Assembly: GCA_023954175.1 (NCBI GenBank)
Contig: JAMLIM010000026.1
Location: forward strand, 1 to 44,523
Length of the DNA: 44,523 bases
Source of the DNA: Rhizobacter sp.
GTDB taxonomy: Bacteria; Pseudomonadota; Gammaproteobacteria; Burkholderiales; Burkholderiaceae_C
Direction: 5' to 3'
Shown here: piece after piece, positions 25,034-33,405 of the stretch
Layout of the letters: every line of letters starts with the position of its first letter
How positions within the stretch are numbered: position 1 is the first letter of the stretch
The notes under the pieces: generated by a model
The model's input: only the letters and a program-made list of their open reading frames with translations
Database searches by the model: none
What the model was told of the DNA's origin: nothing
Program-made: the position numbers and the translations under genes

Positions 25034-25747
25034 ATGAACGCCAGGCTGCTGTTGATCGACGACGATGCGCGCTTGACCGCGATGATCGGCGACTACCTGC
25101 GCGGTGCCGGTTTCGACGTCGCCGTCGCCGCGTCGCTCGCCGAAGGGCGCCTGCGGCTCGCGACGCAAGCCTGCGATGCGCTCGTGCTCGACCTGATGCT
25201 GCCCGACGGCGACGGCCTCGACCTTTGCCGCGAACTGCGCGGCGATCCCGCGACGCGGCAGCTGCCGCTGCTGATGCTGACGGCGCGCGGCGAACCGACC
25301 GACCGCATCGTCGGCCTCGAACTCGGCGCCGACGACTACCTGCCCAAGCCCTTCGAGCCGCGCGAACTGCTGGCCCGCGTCAAGGCGCTGCTGCGCCGCG
25401 CCCAGCCCGAGCCGGCGTCTTCCGATGTGCTGCGCTTCGGCAGGCTCGAGATCGACCTCGGCGCGCGCAGCGCGCACATCGACGGCAAGCCCTGCGACCT
25501 CACCGGCCACCAGTTCGACCTGCTGGTCGTGCTCGCGCAAAGCCCGGGCCGGGTGCTGTCGCGCGACCAGATCATGGATGCCCTCAAGGGGCACCCGATG
25601 GACGCGTTCGACCGCTCGATCGACGTCCACATCTCGCGCATCCGCGCCGCGATCGAGGACGACCCGAAAGCGCCGCGGCGCGTGCTGACGGTGCGCGGCG
25701 CGGGCTATGTGTTCGCCCGCAAGCAGGACGCAGACGCCTCGGCCTGA
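25034..25747 (+). CDS. OmpR-family response regulator
   Basis: 237 residues from the ATG at 25034; a longer frame to 24962 lacks family similarity. The receiver domain has D9/D10, phospho-accepting D53 (ALVLDLMLPDGDG) and the conserved Lys in LPKPF. The C-terminal winged helix ends DRSIDVHISRIRAAIEDD ... RGAGYVF, the OmpR/PhoB signature. There are 3 nt to the kinase gene. It probably activates the Spy-like gene upstream, as CpxR, ZraR or RstA-type systems do. The signal is likely envelope or metal stress. Confidence 0.94.
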   Translation: MNARLLLIDDDARLTAMIGDYLRGAGFDVAVAASLAEGRLRLATQACDALVLDLMLPDGDGLDLCRELRGDPATRQLPLLMLTARGEPTDRIVGLELGADDYLPKPFEPRELLARVKALLRRAQPEPASSDVLRFGRLEIDLGARSAHIDGKPCDLTGHQFDLLVVLAQSPGRVLSRDQIMDALKGHPMDAFDRSIDVHISRIRAAIEDDPKAPRRVLTVRGAGYVFARKQDADASA

Positions 25748-25750
25748 CGC

Positions 25751-27112
25751 ATGCGCGCGCTGTACCTGCGCATCTACCTCACGGTGGTCGCCGTGCTGCT
25801 GCTGTTCGCGCTCGTCGCGGCGTTTCTGGTCCAGCGCGACATCGACAGCGCGCGCACCGAGGGCCAGCTGCTGTGGGCCGAACGGCTCGTCGAGTGGGCC
25901 GAGCTTGCGCAGGGCCATCTGCCGCCCGCCGGCGCGCCGGCCGACGAGCAGCGCGAGGCGCTGGAGACGCTCGCCGAGCGCATGCACCTGCCGCTCGCGC
26001 TCGACGCCGCGAACGGCGAGCGCATCGCCGCGTCCGAGCGCTTCGAGCGGCGTGCGGCGGATGCGCGCGAGGGGCATGGCCGGAGCGCGCGCATCGCCTC
26101 GCTGCCGCTCGCCGACGGGCGCACGCTGCGCGTGTTGCGCCCGGGCATGCGTCACTTCATGGGGGGGCCGGGCGGGCCCGGCGGCCCGGGGGGCCCGGGT
26201 GGCCCGGGCAGCCGATTCGGGCCACCACCCGGCTTGCCCGGCTGGCTGGGCATTCCCGGCGCGGGGCTGGTGGTGACGCTTGCGGTGCTGTTCATCGCGA
26301 TCTCGATCGGCGCCTATCCGGTCGTGCGCCGGCTGACCCGCCGGCTCGAGTCGCTCAAGCTCGGCGTCGAAGCCTTCGGCGCAGGCGCGCTCGACCGGCG
26401 CGTCGCCGAGGACGGCAACGACGAGGTCGCCGCCGTCGGCGCGAGCTTCAACCGTGCGGCGTCGCGCATCGAAGCGCTCGTGCGCTCGCACCGCTCGCTG
26501 CTCGCCAACGCGAGCCACGAGCTGCGCTCGCCGCTGGCGCGCATGAAGATGGCGCTCGCGATGTTCGAGGACGCCCCCGCGGCGCAGCGCGAGGCCCTGC
26601 GGCGCGAGATCAACACCAACATCGCCGAGCTCGACGCGCTCGTCGAAGAGGTGCTGCTCGCAAGCCGGCTCGACGCTGCGCAGCCGCTCCAACCGAAGGA
26701 GCGCGTCGACCTGCTCGCGCTCGTGGTCGAGGCGGCGTCGCACTTCGATGCGCAGGTGCAGGGCGACTCGATCGCCGTCCGGGGCGACGAGCGCCTGCTG
26801 CGGCGTGCGTTGCGCAACCTGCTCGAGAACGCGCGCCGCTATGGCGGCGGCGAAGTGGCGCTCTTCACCAGCGCGCGCAACGGCCGCGCCTTGCTGCGCG
26901 TCTGCGATCGCGGTGCGGGCGTGCCCGAGGCGTCGCGCGAGCGCATCTTCGAGCCGTTCTATCGCCTGCCGGGGCACGCCGAACTCGCCGGCGGCGTCGG
27001 CCTCGGCCTCTCGCTCGTGAAGCAGATCGCCGAGCGCCATGGCGGCAGCGTCCGCTGCGAGGCGCGCGAGGGCGGCGGCAGTTGCTTCGTGCTCGACCTG
27101 CCGCTCGCATGA
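25751..27112 (+). CDS. HAMP-type sensor histidine kinase
   Basis: 453 residues. TM1 is at about 8-27, a periplasmic sensor at 28-168, TM2 at about 170-190 and HAMP at about 192-245. HisKA has phospho-accepting H256 (NASHELRSPLARM), and the HATPase has DRGAGV and GVGLGLSLVKQ. The sensor ends in a collagen-like GGP repeat (138-153) coded by GC-rich imperfect 9-bp repeats starting with a run of seven G. Similar in layout to CpxA/RstB-type kinases. It pairs with the regulator 3 nt upstream. The repeat length may vary between strains. Confidence 0.93.
   Translation: MRALYLRIYLTVVAVLLLFALVAAFLVQRDIDSARTEGQLLWAERLVEWAELAQGHLPPAGAPADEQREALETLAERMHLPLALDAANGERIAASERFERRAADAREGHGRSARIASLPLADGRTLRVLRPGMRHFMGGPGGPGGPGGPGGPGSRFGPPPGLPGWLGIPGAGLVVTLAVLFIAISIGAYPVVRRLTRRLESLKLGVEAFGAGALDRRVAEDGNDEVAAVGASFNRAASRIEALVRSHRSLLANASHELRSPLARMKMALAMFEDAPAAQREALRREINTNIAELDALVEEVLLASRLDAAQPLQPKERVDLLALVVEAASHFDAQVQGDSIAVRGDERLLRRALRNLLENARRYGGGEVALFTSARNGRALLRVCDRGAGVPEASRERIFEPFYRLPGHAELAGGVGLGLSLVKQIAERHGGSVRCEAREGGGSCFVLDLPLA
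26161..26211 (+). repeat. In-gene GGP-coding repeat with G7 tract
   Basis: Imperfect 9-bp units coding Gly-Gly-Pro, about five copies, opened by seven consecutive G (26161-26167). Located in the periplasmic sensor of the kinase just before TM2. Such tracts are prone to slippage. Confidence 0.75.
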
Positions 27113-27149
27113 GACACCCTGTGCCAGCCCTCTCGCGGCGGGTCTAGCG

Positions 27150-27174
27150 GCGGGCCGACCCCAAGCCGGCCCGC
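27150..27174 (+). terminator. Hairpin after the kinase gene
   Basis: An 8-bp stem GCGGGCCG/CGGCCCGC around a 9-nt loop, 38 nt after the kinase stop. No T-run follows. Weak terminator candidate. Confidence 0.35.
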
Positions 27175-27273
27175 ATCTCCCCCGGGGGGACCGGCCGACG
27201 CACCCGCCGGACGCGGGGCGGTCACAAGTGCGGCGCTATGCTCGCCGTTTGACACGACGGAGAGAACGTAAAG

Positions 27274-28590
27274 ATGGCCGAGACAAAGAGGGCCGAGAAG
27301 CCCTTTGACGTGGTGATCCTCGGCGCGACCGGCTTCACCGGGCGCCAGGCGGTGCGCGCGATGCGGCGCCAGGGGACGGGCCTGCGCTGGGCAATCGCCG
27401 GGCGCAATGTCGCGGCGATGCAGGCACTCATCGGCGAGGGCGCCAAGCGCGGATCGCCCAAGCCGGGCGTGCTGCTGGCCGACACGACCGATGCCGCGTC
27501 GCTCGAGACGCTTGCCGCGCAAACGAAAGTCCTGCTCAATCTGGCCGGGCCGTACGCAACGACCGGCGAGGCCGTGATCGAGGCCTGCATCGCCGGCGGC
27601 ACGCACTATTTCGACCTCAGCGGCGAGACCTTCTGGGTGCGCCAGATGATCGAGCGCCATCACGAGGCGGCGAAAGAGGCGGGCGTCAGGATCATCCCGA
27701 GCTGTGGCTACGAAGTGCTGCCGTTCGACATCGCGACCTTGTGGATCGCGCATGCGCTGCGCCAGCGTCACGGCCAGGCCTGCCGCGAGGTGAAGATCGT
27801 CGTCAGCTTCACCGGCAAGCGCATCACGCGGCTGGCGGATGCCGCGAGCGGCGGCACGGTCGCCTCGCTGCGCGCGCTGCTCGAGCACGACCGCAGCGAC
27901 AGCGTGCGCAACGTCGCCTGCCTGCTGCCGCCCGGGCACGACAGCGCGACGGTCGTCGCGCGCCGCAACGCGATCGCCTGGACGCCGCACTACGACGCCG
28001 ACATCGGCGCCGTCACCGCGCCGACCGTGCCTGCGCCCTTCGTCAACCCGCCGATGGTGCTGCGCAGCTGGGCGCTGTGGGGCGACGACACCCTCTTCAC
28101 GAAGGACTTCCGCTACCGCGAAGGCACGCACATGGGCGCGCTCGTCGCCACACCGCGCATGCTGCCGGCCGCGGCGACGTTGCCGCTGCAGTTCGCCGCG
28201 GCGGCGACGCTCGCCGCGCCGCTGGCCGGGCTCGGGGCCACCGTCGCCGGGCCGCTCGCCTTCCAGCGCCAGGCGCTGCGCGCGCTGATCGAACGCTTCG
28301 CGCCGCAACCCGGCGAAGGGCCGAGCGAGGCCGCACTCGACGGCATGGGCTACCGCTTCGACGTCTTCGCCACCGCGGCCGACGGCTTGCGCGTTCGCGG
28401 CGAGATGACGGCCGAGGGCCACCCCGGCTACCGCTCGACGCCCGAGATGCTGATCGCGGCCGCGGCCGGCCTGGCCAAGGGCACGCTCGGGCGCACGCCG
28501 CACGTGGGCATCGTCACGCCGGCCAGCGGCCTCGGCATCGAGACGGCGGACGCACTACACGCTGCCGGCGTGCGTTTCAGTCTGGTGTGA
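27274..28590 (+). CDS. Saccharopine-dehydrogenase-like reductase
   Basis: 438 residues. The N-terminal Rossmann motif VVILGATGFTGRQAVRAM (13-30) binds NAD(P). AGPYATTGEAVIEACIAGG and THYFDLSGE are typical of the saccharopine dehydrogenase-like oxidoreductases that include mycobacterial trans-acting enoyl reductases. The substrate is unknown; lipid or acyl-chain reduction is a possibility. The length fits the family (about 400-430). It stands alone on its strand and converges on the MATE gene 60 nt away. Confidence 0.85.
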   Translation: MAETKRAEKPFDVVILGATGFTGRQAVRAMRRQGTGLRWAIAGRNVAAMQALIGEGAKRGSPKPGVLLADTTDAASLETLAAQTKVLLNLAGPYATTGEAVIEACIAGGTHYFDLSGETFWVRQMIERHHEAAKEAGVRIIPSCGYEVLPFDIATLWIAHALRQRHGQACREVKIVVSFTGKRITRLADAASGGTVASLRALLEHDRSDSVRNVACLLPPGHDSATVVARRNAIAWTPHYDADIGAVTAPTVPAPFVNPPMVLRSWALWGDDTLFTKDFRYREGTHMGALVATPRMLPAAATLPLQFAAAATLAAPLAGLGATVAGPLAFQRQALRALIERFAPQPGEGPSEAALDGMGYRFDVFATAADGLRVRGEMTAEGHPGYRSTPEMLIAAAAGLAKGTLGRTPHVGIVTPASGLGIETADALHAAGVRFSLV

Positions 28591-28650
28591 GCCGGCGGCG
28601 GCGCCCGCGCAAGCGTGGCCGGCCGCTGCTGGCGCGCGGCCGCGAGGCCC

Positions 28651-30117
28651 CTACTGGAGCGCGCGGCTGCGCTCGGCGCGCTGCTCGCGCCGTTTGGTGC
28701 GCAGCACCCAGGCCAGCAGGCCGACGAGCAGCAGCGCGGCAAGCGTGATGCCGAGCGTGAACGCGGCCCAGTAGCCGGGCGCGCCGCGCAGGGCGGCCGG
28801 GGTGCGGCCGGTGACGTCGAAGGCGAGCAGATAGCCGCCCACCATGCCCACGCCCCACAGCGACGCCGCATAGATCAGCATCGGGAGCGTCGCGATGCGA
28901 TAGGCGCGCAGCACGAACGCGGCGATCGACTGCGCAGCGTCGCCGATGTGGAACAGGATCAGCCAGGCCAGCAGCGGCAGCGCGGCGGCGACGATCGCGG
29001 CGTCCCGGGTGTAGGCGCCGAGCAGGGCCTCGCGCGCGAGAAAGACGCCGCCGCCCATCAATGCGGCGATCGCGATGGCGAGCTCGAGCGAATGCCAGCA
29101 AAGGCGTCGCGCGTCGCGGTCGTCGCCCGCGCCGAGGCGCTGCGCGACGAGCGTGCCCGCCGCGATCGAGAGCGCGAGCGGCATCATGTACATCATCGAA
29201 ACGAGGTTGATCGCAATCTGATGCCCGCCGACGGCGGTGGTGCCGAAGCGCGCGATGAAGAACGACATCGAGGTGAACGCGGTGACCTCGAGCCCGGTCG
29301 CCAGGCCCATCGGCACGCCCAGGCGCAGCAATGCGCGCTGGGACGCAGCGTCCGGCCGCGGCAGTCCGCGGCGGTGCAGGCCGAACGGCGCGTAGAAGCG
29401 GTCGCGCCGCAGCAGCAGCGCGGCGGCGAGGCACTGGCCCCACATCGCGATCGCGGTCGCGATGCTGCAGCCGGCGACGCCGAGCGGGGGGACGCGCCAC
29501 TCGCCGAGCGGCGCCGGCAGCGCGAAGCCGTGGATCAGCAACCACGTCAGCGGCAGCTTGAGCGCGAGCGCGCCGAGCTGCAGCGCCATCACCGCCAGCG
29601 GCCGCGACACCGCGACCGAGAAACCCCGGAACGCGGTGAAGATCAGCGCCGCCGGCAGCGCGACGGCGAGCGCGCCGAGGTAGGCGCGCACCTTGAGCGC
29701 GACCGCGGGTTCGGCACGCGCGAGCGCGAGGAAGGGTTGCGGAAAGAGCAGCAGCGTGCTGCCCAGGACCGACAAGCCGAGTGCGAGCCAGATCGCCTGG
29801 TTCAGCTGCGCGCCCGCCTCGGCCATGCGTTTCGCGCCGAACTGCTGGCCCGCGATCGGCCCGACCGCGAGCACCGTGCCCATCAAGCCGATGAAGACGA
29901 TCATGTAGACCGCGCCGCCGATGGCGAGCGCCGCCAGGTCGAGCGCCGCGAAGCGCCCGACGAGCACCGTGTCGACGGTCGCGAACGCGAGCACCGCGAC
30001 CTGACCGACGAACACCGGCCAGGCGAGCGGCGCGATGCGGCGCGCGTCCTGCACGAACGACATGCGCGGATTGACTGGCGGCCCCGCCGCGACCGCGAGA
30101 ATCGACTCCGCGCTCAT
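28651..30117 (-). CDS. MATE-family multidrug efflux transporter
   Basis: 488 residues from the ATG at 30115-30117, about twelve membrane helices in two repeats of six. The N-terminal IAPLAWPVFVGQVAVLAFATV plus the glycine-rich loops MGTVLAVGPIAGQQFGAKR and AAGTLVAQRLGAGDDRDAR mark NorM-type MATE proteins. These export cationic drugs in exchange for Na+ or H+. The start is 5 nt after the stop of the DUF3717/DUF1289 gene, with no Shine-Dalgarno, so translation probably depends on the upstream gene. Confidence 0.94.
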   Translation of the reverse strand: MSAESILAVAAGPPVNPRMSFVQDARRIAPLAWPVFVGQVAVLAFATVDTVLVGRFAALDLAALAIGGAVYMIVFIGLMGTVLAVGPIAGQQFGAKRMAEAGAQLNQAIWLALGLSVLGSTLLLFPQPFLALARAEPAVALKVRAYLGALAVALPAALIFTAFRGFSVAVSRPLAVMALQLGALALKLPLTWLLIHGFALPAPLGEWRVPPLGVAGCSIATAIAMWGQCLAAALLLRRDRFYAPFGLHRRGLPRPDAASQRALLRLGVPMGLATGLEVTAFTSMSFFIARFGTTAVGGHQIAINLVSMMYMMPLALSIAAGTLVAQRLGAGDDRDARRLCWHSLELAIAIAALMGGGVFLAREALLGAYTRDAAIVAAALPLLAWLILFHIGDAAQSIAAFVLRAYRIATLPMLIYAASLWGVGMVGGYLLAFDVTGRTPAALRGAPGYWAAFTLGITLAALLLVGLLAWVLRTKRREQRAERSRALQ

Positions 30118-30122
30118 GGCGA

Positions 30123-30611
30123 TCAGCGTGTGCGGTTCGGCGTGGACGCGGGGGCGGGCGCAGGGCTGGCCGCGGAGGCGGGCGCATCGGCACGATCCGC
30201 GCCGCCCGCCTTGCGCGCACGCTCGGCGTAGCGGTTGAAGCGCCACGCCGTGCCCTGCGTCGTGATGCGATGCCAGGTCCGGCGCTTTTCGGCCGGCGTC
30301 ATCACGGTCCAATGCTGCACCTCGTCGAAGGTGCGGCCGCAGCCCTTGCAGATGTCGTCGCCCTGGCTCGTCGAGCAGATCGCGATGCACGGTGCGTCGG
30401 GCGTGCTCGCGTACCAGGCGAGCCACGCGGCGAACGCGTCGGGCGGCATCGCCTGCTCGTCGAGTTCACTCGCGCGCTCGACCGCCATCTGCGCATAGAC
30501 CTCGGCCAGCGCGCGCACCTCGGCGCAGGCCGTGACGCCGTCCGGCGAGGGCTTCTTGTCACGCCACCAGTTGATGGCGGACTCGATGTCGGTGATGTGC
30601 AGGTTCGCCAT
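30123..30611 (-). CDS. DUF3717-DUF1289 fusion protein
   Basis: 162 residues. The N-terminal part (HITDIESAINWWRDKKPSP) looks like DUF3717, a short betaproteobacterial family. The middle holds a four-Cys DUF1289 domain (PCIAICS ... CKGCGRTFDEVQHW), probably a zinc or iron-sulfur binding fold. The tail is Ala/Pro-rich and disordered. DUF1289 proteins are small Cys proteins of unknown role. It is the first gene of an operon with the MATE transporter. Confidence 0.85.
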   Translation of the reverse strand: MANLHITDIESAINWWRDKKPSPDGVTACAEVRALAEVYAQMAVERASELDEQAMPPDAFAAWLAWYASTPDAPCIAICSTSQGDDICKGCGRTFDEVQHWTVMTPAEKRRTWHRITTQGTAWRFNRYAERARKAGGADRADAPASAASPAPAPASTPNRTR

Positions 30612-30690
30612 GTCGTGCTGCGGAGCGCCGCTCGGCGTTGCCCCAAATCAAGGCGAGCATAGCGCCGCCGATCCGCGTTCTTGGCATGCC

Positions 30691-30813
30691 GCAGCGCGCG
30701 ACATCCTGCGCGCACCGGCGCGCGACACGGGCAAGACCGTCGTCGCCGTCACCCACGACGGCAACTTCGCCGCCGTCGCCGACCGCCGCATCGGCATTGT
30801 CGACGGCCGCATC
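30691..30813 (+). pseudogene. C-terminal fragment of an ABC-transporter ATPase
   Basis: In one frame this stretch reads like the end of a LolD/MacB-type ATPase, with TGKTVVAVTHD holding the switch-region His (H-loop), then FAAVADRRIGIVDGRI, the usual D-loop-to-end region. The Walker A, signature and Walker B parts are missing upstream, and no start with a proper N-terminus exists. It is therefore a remnant, probably of a gene cut when the neighbouring defence island arrived. The frame stays open to the mod start, but the residues after GRI are unlike any ATPase. Confidence 0.65.
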
Positions 30814-30859
30814 GGCACGACGTGGCGCCCGGGCGCGGCCCGAGGCGGCGGCGCCGTGC

Positions 30860-30879
30860 GCCGAGTGTCTACACTCGGC
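30860..30879. promoter_or_regulatory. 20-bp palindrome upstream of the R-M operon
   Basis: GCCGAGTGT-CT-ACACTCGGC: perfect 9-bp arms with a 2-bp centre, 164 nt before the mod start. It contains TACACT, a possible -10 element. It could be an operator for a regulator of the operon. The rest of the 30612-31043 gap holds only the ATPase remnant and no other gene. Confidence 0.45.
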
Positions 30880-31043
30880 CATCGCGAAGAACGACGACGA
30901 GCGCGTCCAGTGAACCCCGAGGCCATCACTGCATGCGCGGCGTGCGCAACGCAAGCTTGCGCGCGCGCACAAACGGCCGCGCAGCCCTTCAGACACCGAA
31001 TGTCGCAAACCGGCGCAGCCCGCCAACGCACCACCAGAGCGCC

Positions 31044-32657
31044 ATGCCCACACTGAACTGGATCGGCAAGGAAGCCGTCGTCAAGCATCACAAGGAAGTG
31101 CCCTTGCGCCTGCTGGAGCCGGTGCCCGACCTCTCCTGCGGCGACGGCGCGGGCGAGAGCTCGGGCAACCTCATCGTGCAGGGCGACAACCTGCACGCGC
31201 TCAAGGCGCTGCTGCCCCGCTATGCCGGCCAGGTGAAGTGCATCTACATCGACCCGCCCTACAACACCGGCAACGAGGGCTGGGTCTACAACGACAACGT
31301 CAACAGCCCCGAGATCCGCAAGTGGCTGGGCGAGGTGGTCGGCAAGGAAGGCGAGACGCTGGACCGGCACGACCGCTGGCTGTGCATGATGTACCCGCGC
31401 CTCGTCCTCTTGAAGCAGTTCCTGCGCGAGGACGGGGCGATCTTCGTGTCGATCGACGACAACGAAGTGGCGACGCTGCGCTTGCTGATGGATGAAATAT
31501 TCGGGGCGAGGAACTTCGTCGCCACAGTACTCTGGCAGAAGATCTTTTCTCCGAAGAACTCTGCGCGACATCTTTCCGAGGATCACGACTACATAGTTCT
31601 GTACGCGTCGAACGCAGGCAAATGGAAGCCAAATCTCCTGCCACGCGGGGACGACGCGAAGGCGCGCTACAAGAATGATGATGAAGATCCCCGAGGCCCA
31701 TGGACCTCGGGGGACTTGCAGGCACGCAACTACTACTCAGAAGGAACCTACCCGGTCACGTGTCCATCTGGTCGGGTCATACCTGGCCCTGGTAAAGGTA
31801 TGTATTGGCGAGTGTCGAAAGCGAACTTCGATCGTCTCAATGAGGAGTGTCGTATCTGGTGGGGTGAATCTGGAAACAACATGCCCCGCCTCAAGCGCTA
31901 CCTGTCGGATGTGAAAGATGGCGTAGTACCCCAGACGATGTGGTTCTACAAGGACGTGGGCCACACCCAAGAAGCCAAGAAGGAACTTCTCGAACTTGTC
32001 GACTTCGAGTCGAGCGATGACGTATTCATTACTCCTAAGCCCACACGCCTGATACAGCGCATTCTTCAGATCGCCACTGACAGAGACTCCATCGTTCTCG
32101 ACAGCTTCGCAGGTTCGGGCACCACCGGCCACGCGGTGCTTAGACAGAACGTCGAGGATGGGGGTTCGCGCCGATTCATCCAGGTAGAAATGCTGCCGGG
32201 CGTGGCGACGAAGATCACAGCCAGTCGGGCGACGCGGGCGATTGCAGGCTATTCGAATGCAAAGGGGGAACACATCACAGGTCTCGGCGGCGGCTTCCAG
32301 TTCTGCCGCCTCTCGGCGGAACCGCTGTTCGATGCCGAGGGTCAGATTCGCCGCGATGTGAGCTTTGCCCAACTGGCCGAGTTCGTCTGGTTCGCCGAGA
32401 CCGGTGCCGGCTACACGGGCAAAGCCGATTCGCCGCTGCTGGGCGTGCACGAGGGCCGCGCGATCTACCTGCTCTACAACGGCATCCTCAAGGACCGCTC
32501 GGCGGCTGGCGGCAACGTGCTCACCGGCCCGGTGTTCGATGTGCTGCCCGGGTTCGCCGGCCCCAAAGTGATCTACGCCGCCGCCAACCGCATGGGCAGC
32601 CGCGCCGCACGCTTGGGGCTCACCTTCAAGCAGACCCCCTACGCGCTGGAGGTGTAG
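31044..32657 (+). CDS. Type III-like DNA methyltransferase (Mod)
   Basis: 537 residues. The order is that of beta-class N6-adenine or N4-cytosine methyltransferases: the catalytic DPPY at 70-73 (YIDPPYNTGNEGW) first, then the target-recognition region, then the SAM-binding FAGSGTTGHAV from 355. Together with the helicase-nuclease at the end of the operon it forms a type III-like restriction-modification system. The stretch 31490-32280 is AT-richer, with different codon use from both flanks, suggesting that the target-recognition part was swapped by recombination. The stop is 2 nt before the kinase ATG, whose GGAGG lies inside this gene. Confidence 0.9.
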   Translation: MPTLNWIGKEAVVKHHKEVPLRLLEPVPDLSCGDGAGESSGNLIVQGDNLHALKALLPRYAGQVKCIYIDPPYNTGNEGWVYNDNVNSPEIRKWLGEVVGKEGETLDRHDRWLCMMYPRLVLLKQFLREDGAIFVSIDDNEVATLRLLMDEIFGARNFVATVLWQKIFSPKNSARHLSEDHDYIVLYASNAGKWKPNLLPRGDDAKARYKNDDEDPRGPWTSGDLQARNYYSEGTYPVTCPSGRVIPGPGKGMYWRVSKANFDRLNEECRIWWGESGNNMPRLKRYLSDVKDGVVPQTMWFYKDVGHTQEAKKELLELVDFESSDDVFITPKPTRLIQRILQIATDRDSIVLDSFAGSGTTGHAVLRQNVEDGGSRRFIQVEMLPGVATKITASRATRAIAGYSNAKGEHITGLGGGFQFCRLSAEPLFDAEGQIRRDVSFAQLAEFVWFAETGAGYTGKADSPLLGVHEGRAIYLLYNGILKDRSAAGGNVLTGPVFDVLPGFAGPKVIYAAANRMGSRAARLGLTFKQTPYALEV

Positions 32658-32659
32658 CA

Positions 32660-33184
32660 ATGGCGGATGAGCTCAAGGTCATCATGATCGCCGGGCCGAA
32701 CGGCGCGGGCAAGACCACGTTCGCGCGCGAGTTCCTGCCGAACGAGGCGGGCTGCCCCGTGTTCGTCAACGCCGACCTGATCGCCGCCGGGCTGGCGCCG
32801 TTTGCGCCCGAAGCCGCAGCGGTGCAGGCCGGCCGCCTGATGCTGCTGGAGATGGCCCGGCACTTCGCGGCCCGCGAGAGCTTCGCCTTCGAAACCACGC
32901 TGGCCGGGCGCAGCTATGTGCAACACATCCGCGCTTGGCAGGCCGCCGGGTACCGCGTCAAGCTGATTTTTCTGCAGCTCGACAGCCCCGAGGAGGCCAT
33001 CGCCCGCGTCGCACAGCGCGTGCGCCAAGGCGGGCACCATGTCCCTGAAGACACGATCCGCCGGCGCTTTGCCGCCGGCCGCGCGAACTTCGAACGCCTG
33101 TACGCGCCCCTGGCGGATGCCTGGGTGCTGTACGACAACGCCGGTCCCGAGCCGGTGTTGCTTGACTGGAGCGAGAAGCCATGA
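32660..33184 (+). CDS. Zeta-toxin-like P-loop kinase
   Basis: 174 residues. Walker A GPNGAGKTT (12-20), then FVNADLIAAGLAPFAPEAAA (the D-x-I region of zeta/AAA_33 kinases) and SFAFETTLAGRSY. The family includes zeta and PezT toxins, which phosphorylate UDP-sugar precursors of peptidoglycan, and related kinases of unknown substrate (COG4185-like). It is shorter than classic zeta toxins. It lies inside the restriction-modification operon, 2 nt after mod, and overlaps the next small gene by ATGA. The neighbour could be its antitoxin. Whether it is toxic is untested. Confidence 0.85.
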   Translation: MADELKVIMIAGPNGAGKTTFAREFLPNEAGCPVFVNADLIAAGLAPFAPEAAAVQAGRLMLLEMARHFAARESFAFETTLAGRSYVQHIRAWQAAGYRVKLIFLQLDSPEEAIARVAQRVRQGGHHVPEDTIRRRFAAGRANFERLYAPLADAWVLYDNAGPEPVLLDWSEKP

Positions 33185-33405
33185 ACACCCAACCCATCGA
33201 TACCGCTCGCGACGCCGATCTGCGCCTGTCGCTGGCGGCGCTGCACCGCGCCGCGCTGCGCGCTCGTGAACTGGCGCGGCAGACCGGCACTGCCATCGTC
33301 TTCAGTCGCCGGGGTGTGGTCGAGACGATCAGCCCGACGGCTGCGGCATTCACGGCGGCAGCGGTCGCGCAGGAAGCGCCCGCCCGCTACACCGGCAAGC
33401 CATGA
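33181..33405 (+). CDS. Small unknown protein, possible antitoxin
   Basis: 74 residues, mostly helical (LRLSLAALHRAALRARELAR), with a short beta-like middle (TAIVFSRRGVVETISP) and an Ala-rich end. I do not recognise the family. Genes of this size and position next to COG4185-type kinases are often annotated as antitoxin-like. It overlaps the kinase stop and the helicase-nuclease start, each by ATGA, so all three are made in step. The antitoxin role is inferred from position only. Confidence 0.7.
   Translation: MNTQPIDTARDADLRLSLAALHRAALRARELARQTGTAIVFSRRGVVETISPTAAAFTAAAVAQEAPARYTGKP

Noticed and set aside
28615-30231. 538-codon open frame on the + strand opposite the MATE gene
   Set aside because: Its composition (Arg, Gln, Glu, Asp and His without pattern) is typical of antisense frames in GC-rich DNA; the MATE protein on the other strand is clear.
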